From JAEUMG01 sp046349315 (GTDB lineage: Bacteria; Pseudomonadota; Alphaproteobacteria; Rhizobiales; Aestuariivirgaceae): a DNA stretch of 16,611 nucleotides. The notes under the pieces were generated by a model. The model made no database searches, was not told where the DNA came from, and was given only the letters and a program-made list of their open reading frames with translations. The stretch's first letter is position 1; each line of letters opens with the position of its first letter. Shown here one piece after another: positions 14,300 to 16,611 of the stretch. The stretch covers positions 1 to 16,611 of the forward strand of contig JAXMCQ010000040.1 of NCBI GenBank assembly GCA_046349315.1. The letters are read 5' to 3'. The translations under genes were made by a program, and so were the position numbers.

Positions 14300-14422
14300 A
14301 TGTCGAATACCCGCAAATCCACCACCAAGCCGCAGGCCGAAGAACTGGATCTGGCGATCAGTACGACCGACGCTGCCCTCGCCGCCTATCTCCGCCCCGG
14401 CATGGTCTACAACAAGGTCTGA
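14300..14422 (+). CDS. 40-residue peptide, candidate RiPP precursor
   Basis: A very short gene with an excellent ribosome binding site (AAGGAGAG, 14286-14293, six bases before ATG). The N-terminal third is basic and Ser/Thr-rich (MSNTRKSTTKPQ), the middle an acidic-hydrophobic stretch likely to be helical (AEELDLAISTTDAALAAYL), and the end RPGMVYNKV. Length, strong start and a leader-like helix followed by a short polar tail are the usual form of a RiPP precursor, and the genes on either side encode a methyltransferase and a SagB-like oxidase, both known RiPP tailoring types. The last 16 residues contain no Cys, Ser or Thr, so azole or lanthionine rings there are ruled out; Tyr, Asn, Lys and Met are the possible targets. 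A terminator follows. I know no named precursor family that it fits. Confidence 0.6.
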   Translation: MSNTRKSTTKPQAEELDLAISTTDAALAAYLRPGMVYNKV

Positions 14423-14431
14423 TGATCTTGG

Positions 14432-14458
14432 CGGGCGCGGATCTTCCGCGCCCGTTTT
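14432..14458 (+). terminator. Intrinsic terminator/attenuator after the peptide gene
   Basis: CGGGCGCGG (14432-14440) and CCGCGCCCG (14446-14454) form a perfect 9-bp stem with a 5-base loop, followed by TTTT (14455-14458). It lies 10 bases after the peptide stop and 4 bases before the ATG of the SagB-like gene, so partial read-through would give much more peptide message than enzyme message. Confidence 0.85.
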
Positions 14459-14461
14459 CCG

Positions 14462-15483
14462 ATGCGATATCGCGCCAGCCAGACGCTCACCATCCACCCG
14501 TCAAATGGGCGCTATCTGGTCATCAATTTCCTCACTAAGACGGCGTTTTCGGCCATTCCGCGATCCTGCTGGTCCTTGAAGCCTTCAGGACTTGGCGAAA
14601 CGCTACAGAAATATTCCCCGGAAAGTCCCGCGAATCCGTCCGCCGAGAGATCGAAAACCTCGCGAATCTGGGCGCGTTATTGCGCGAAAACGACGCGTTT
14701 TTGGCGCTCGAAGAGACCTATTTGGCGCAGTGGGAGTGGACGATCTCCGCCGGGCTCTTTCACTTCAGCCTTCAGGACGCCACCTACCAGCCGCCTCAAG
14801 CCACTATAGACGCCCAGAAAAATCGCGCACGGAGCGATCCCTCCCCGCCGCTCTTTCTCACCCACCAAACCCCGAATCCCCTCCCAAAATGCAGGGAAAA
14901 CGCGCTGAATCGACTGTTTTTGGCGCGCAGAACGTGCCGCGAAGCGGCGGATCGGGCGATCACACTGGCACAATTAGCGGACTGTCTCTTTGCGGGACTC
15001 GGTATTGTCGGCGAGGTCGAAACCGAAACCGGCCTTTTGCCCCTCAAGACCACCCCATCCGGCGGCGCCCGAAACCCATTCGAGGCCTATGTTTTCGCAC
15101 GAAATGTCGATGGTCTGGAGCCGGGAATCTACCACTACTCAGGAAAGCAGCACTCCCTCCGCCAGTTGGCGTCACGGCACCCGGAAAACGTCGCGAACCT
15201 CCTCGGCGACCAGGATTGGGTCGAGGCGATGCCCTGCTTCGTATTTTTGGTCGCCTATCTTGAGCGAACCATGTGGAAATACAGCGATTCCAACGCTTAT
15301 CGGGTGGTTCTGATCGAAGCTGGCCATATCGGCCAGAACATCATGCTGGCAGCCACGCAGACGGGTCTATCGGCCTGCCCGACGGCCGCGCTAGCCCATA
15401 CGGCGATCAGAAACCTGCTGGGCCTCACACGGCTCACCCAGGCGCCGCTCTACGCGCTGACGCTGTCTTATCCTGCTGAATAA
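14462..15483 (+). pseudogene. SagB/ThcOx-type flavin oxidase gene, frame broken near 14,550
   Basis: Family members are FMN-dependent oxidases of nitroreductase fold that oxidise azolines or similar groups in RiPPs. The N-terminus begins at ATG 14462 (MRYRASQTLTIHPSNGRYLV, to LTKTAFS), then the coding frame changes by one base near 14550. The continuing frame reads HSAILLVLEAFRTWRNATEI, RESVRREIENLANLGALL, a winged-helix-like region, then SAGLFHFSLQDATY, typical of the family. The catalytic part has ARRTCREAADRAITLAQL, LPLKTTPSGGARNPFEAYVF, GLEPGIYHY and EAGHIGQNIMLAATQTGLSA. One base is missing or two are extra beside TTTTC; the slip does not match a standard programmed frameshift heptamer. 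A downstream TTG (14680) opens 267 codons but would lose the N-terminal domain. With one indel corrected it would encode about 340 residues, normal length. Confidence 0.82.
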
Positions 15484-15486
15484 GGT

Positions 15487-15540
15487 GCCGGCCCGGGTGT
15501 TTCCGGTGCGAGGAGGCCACTCGTTCCGTCCCGGGCCGGC
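15487..15540. terminator. Long GC-rich inverted repeat after the SagB-like gene
   Basis: GCCGGCCCGGG (15487-15497) and CCCGGGCCGGC (15530-15540) are perfect 11-bp inverted copies around a 32-base loop that contains a small CGAG/CTCG stem. It begins three bases after the SagB-like stop codon and faces the convergent metZ gene, so a termination role is likely despite the missing T-run. Confidence 0.55.
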
Positions 15541-15628
15541 GGCCCCAGAGGCCCAGGAGATGCGGCGGACCTGAACCAAGGGGCTTGCTTCTGGCCATTT
15601 GAAAGGCCTTGGGCGCCAGCAAGCAAAC

Positions 15629-15648
15629 ACCGGGCCACGGCGCCCGGT
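15629..15648. terminator. Hairpin downstream of metZ, possibly bidirectional
   Basis: ACCGGGC (15629-15635) and GCCCGGT (15642-15648) form a perfect 7-bp stem with a 6-base loop, extended by AAGCA/TGCTT across a small internal loop. On the minus strand it follows the metZ stop by 29 bases and is trailed by GTTTGCTTG, a weak U-rich tail. Confidence 0.6.
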
Positions 15649-15677
15649 CTGCTTTGGTAGGACGAAATAAGGTAAAC

Positions 15678-16611
15678 CTAGGAGGCTTCGATCGCCGATT
15701 TGAGATCGGTGAGAAGATCACCCGTCTCCTCGAGACCAACCGACAATCGCAGCATGCCGTCGGTTATGCCCATCCTGGCGCGGGCTTCCGCACCGATATT
15801 GCGGTGCGTGGTGCTCGCCGGATGGGTGATCAGTGACTTTGCATCACCCAGATTGTTGGAAATATCGATCAATTCCAAATGGCGCAGGACATCGAAAGCG
15901 CGCGTCTTCCCGCCCGCCACCTCGAAGGTCACCATCGTGCCGCCTGCCGACATCTGGGCGCGCGACAAAGCCGCCTGCGGATGGCTGTCCAGATGAGGGT
16001 AAATCACCCGGATGACACCCGGCATGGTCTCCAGCGCGGCCGCAATCACCGCCGCCTCGCGGCTCTGATGCAGAACGCGCAGTTTGAGCGTCTCCAGGCC
16101 CTTGAGCAGCACCCAGGCGTTGAAGGGCGAAATCGACGGCCCCGTATGCCGCAGGAAGGGCTTCAGGAGCTCCTCCTTGAACTTGCGGGTGGAAAGGATT
16201 GCGCCGCCCAGGACACGGCCCTGCCCGTCTATGTGCTTCGTCCCGGAATAGACGATGACGTCGGCGCCATAGGTCAAGGGCTTCTGCAGGATGGGGGTCG
16301 CGAAAATGTTGTCGACGACGACATTGGCGCCGACCGTCTTGGCCATCTGCACGACGGCCGCGAGGTCGATCACCTCAAGCGTCGGATTGGAAGGCGTTTC
16401 GAGAAACACGCATTTCGTGTCAGCCGTGATGGCCTTGCGCCAGGCGTCGAGATCCTTGCCGTCAACGAGTTCGGTACGGATGCCGAAACGCGGCAGGATC
16501 GACGTCACGATCTGGTAACAGGAGCCGAACAGCGCCTGCGAGGCGACGAGCTTGTCGCCGGCCTTGAGCTGGCAGGCGAGCGCGCCGAACACCGCCGACA
16601 TGCCGGAGGCG
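15678..16611 (-). CDS. metZ: O-succinylhomoserine sulfhydrylase, 5' end outside the window
   Basis: This PLP enzyme of the Cys/Met metabolism family replaces the succinyl group of O-succinylhomoserine with sulfide to give homocysteine, the direct route to methionine used in many alphaproteobacteria. The visible 310 residues begin within ASGMSAVFGALACQL. They include FLETPSNPTLEVID, the PLP-phosphate and ring contacts around VVVDNIFATP, and the Schiff-base Lys in YSGTKHIDGQGR (codon at 16236-16238). KHIDGQGR is the signature I associate with MetZ; cystathionine gamma-synthases and lyases usually have KYxxGH there. The end shows SLITHPASTTH and LRLSVGLEETGDLLTDL, typical of the family. About 85-90 N-terminal residues are missing at the edge. 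It converges on the peptide/SagB cassette, with hairpins between. Confidence 0.93.
   Translation of the reverse strand, partial: ASGMSAVFGALACQLKAGDKLVASQALFGSCYQIVTSILPRFGIRTELVDGKDLDAWRKAITADTKCVFLETPSNPTLEVIDLAAVVQMAKTVGANVVVDNIFATPILQKPLTYGADVIVYSGTKHIDGQGRVLGGAILSTRKFKEELLKPFLRHTGPSISPFNAWVLLKGLETLKLRVLHQSREAAVIAAALETMPGVIRVIYPHLDSHPQAALSRAQMSAGGTMVTFEVAGGKTRAFDVLRHLELIDISNNLGDAKSLITHPASTTHRNIGAEARARMGITDGMLRLSVGLEETGDLLTDLKSAIEAS

Noticed and set aside
14300..14422. PqqA- or mycofactocin-type precursor identity for the 40-residue peptide
   Set aside because: It lacks the Glu-x3-Tyr pair of PqqA and the C-terminal Val-Tyr end of MftA, and no radical SAM gene is adjacent.
14539..14575. 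Programmed -1 frameshift as explanation of the SagB break
   Set aside because: GCG-TTT-TCG does not allow re-pairing of the Phe tRNA after a -1 slip, and no downstream pseudoknot was evident; an indel is simpler.

Overview
The window looks like part of an alphaproteobacterial chromosome, most likely order Hyphomicrobiales (Rhizobiales). The reasons are a MetZ-type O-succinylhomoserine sulfhydrylase, a PPi-type phosphofructokinase, a DUF1488 protein, an FNR/FixK-type box beside cytochrome genes, and dispersed palindromic repeats resembling those I know from this group. GC content is high by eye, apart from AT-richer patches at about 11.87-12.46 kb and 13.18-13.25 kb and just before 14.3 kb. 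No rRNA, tRNA, CRISPR array or insertion sequence was seen.

Layout. 1-0.7 kb: the tail of a probable MDR dehydrogenase (+) converges, with overlapping stop codons, on a secreted FG-GAP-like protein (-). 0.77-4.1 kb: uvrA and a secreted DUF4431 protein. 4.2-6.2 kb: PPi-phosphofructokinase, a frameshifted DoxX gene and a 53-residue small protein. 6.2-7.3 kb: a divergent cytochrome b561 / cytochrome c pair around an FNR/FixK-type site, with a 25-codon ORF coupled to the cytochrome b gene. 7.35-9.74 kb: a transglutaminase-like protein (-), then a fatty acid desaturase and a DUF1488 protein (+). 9.84-11.6 kb: rpmG with a strong terminator and a PuuC-like aldehyde dehydrogenase. 11.6-12.5 kb: two palindromic repeats and an AT-richer orphan gene, bracketed by a second, diverged copy of the last 13 codons of the aldehyde dehydrogenase. 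12.58-13.09 kb: a four-helix membrane protein (-).

The most interesting part is 13.2-15.5 kb. A class I SAM methyltransferase with an unrecognised N-terminal domain is followed by a 40-residue peptide gene with a very strong ribosome binding site, then a perfect intrinsic-terminator hairpin, then a SagB/ThcOx-type flavin oxidase gene. This is the layout of a small RiPP (ribosomally made, modified peptide) pathway: precursor, oxidase and methyltransferase, with the hairpin likely giving excess precursor over enzyme. No YcaO cyclodehydratase, protease or exporter is seen next to it, and the C-terminal part of the peptide has no Cys, Ser or Thr, so it does not fit classical azole peptides. The oxidase frame is broken by one indel near 14,550, so either the cassette is decaying or the assembly has an error. 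The window closes with metZ (-), whose 5' end lies outside.
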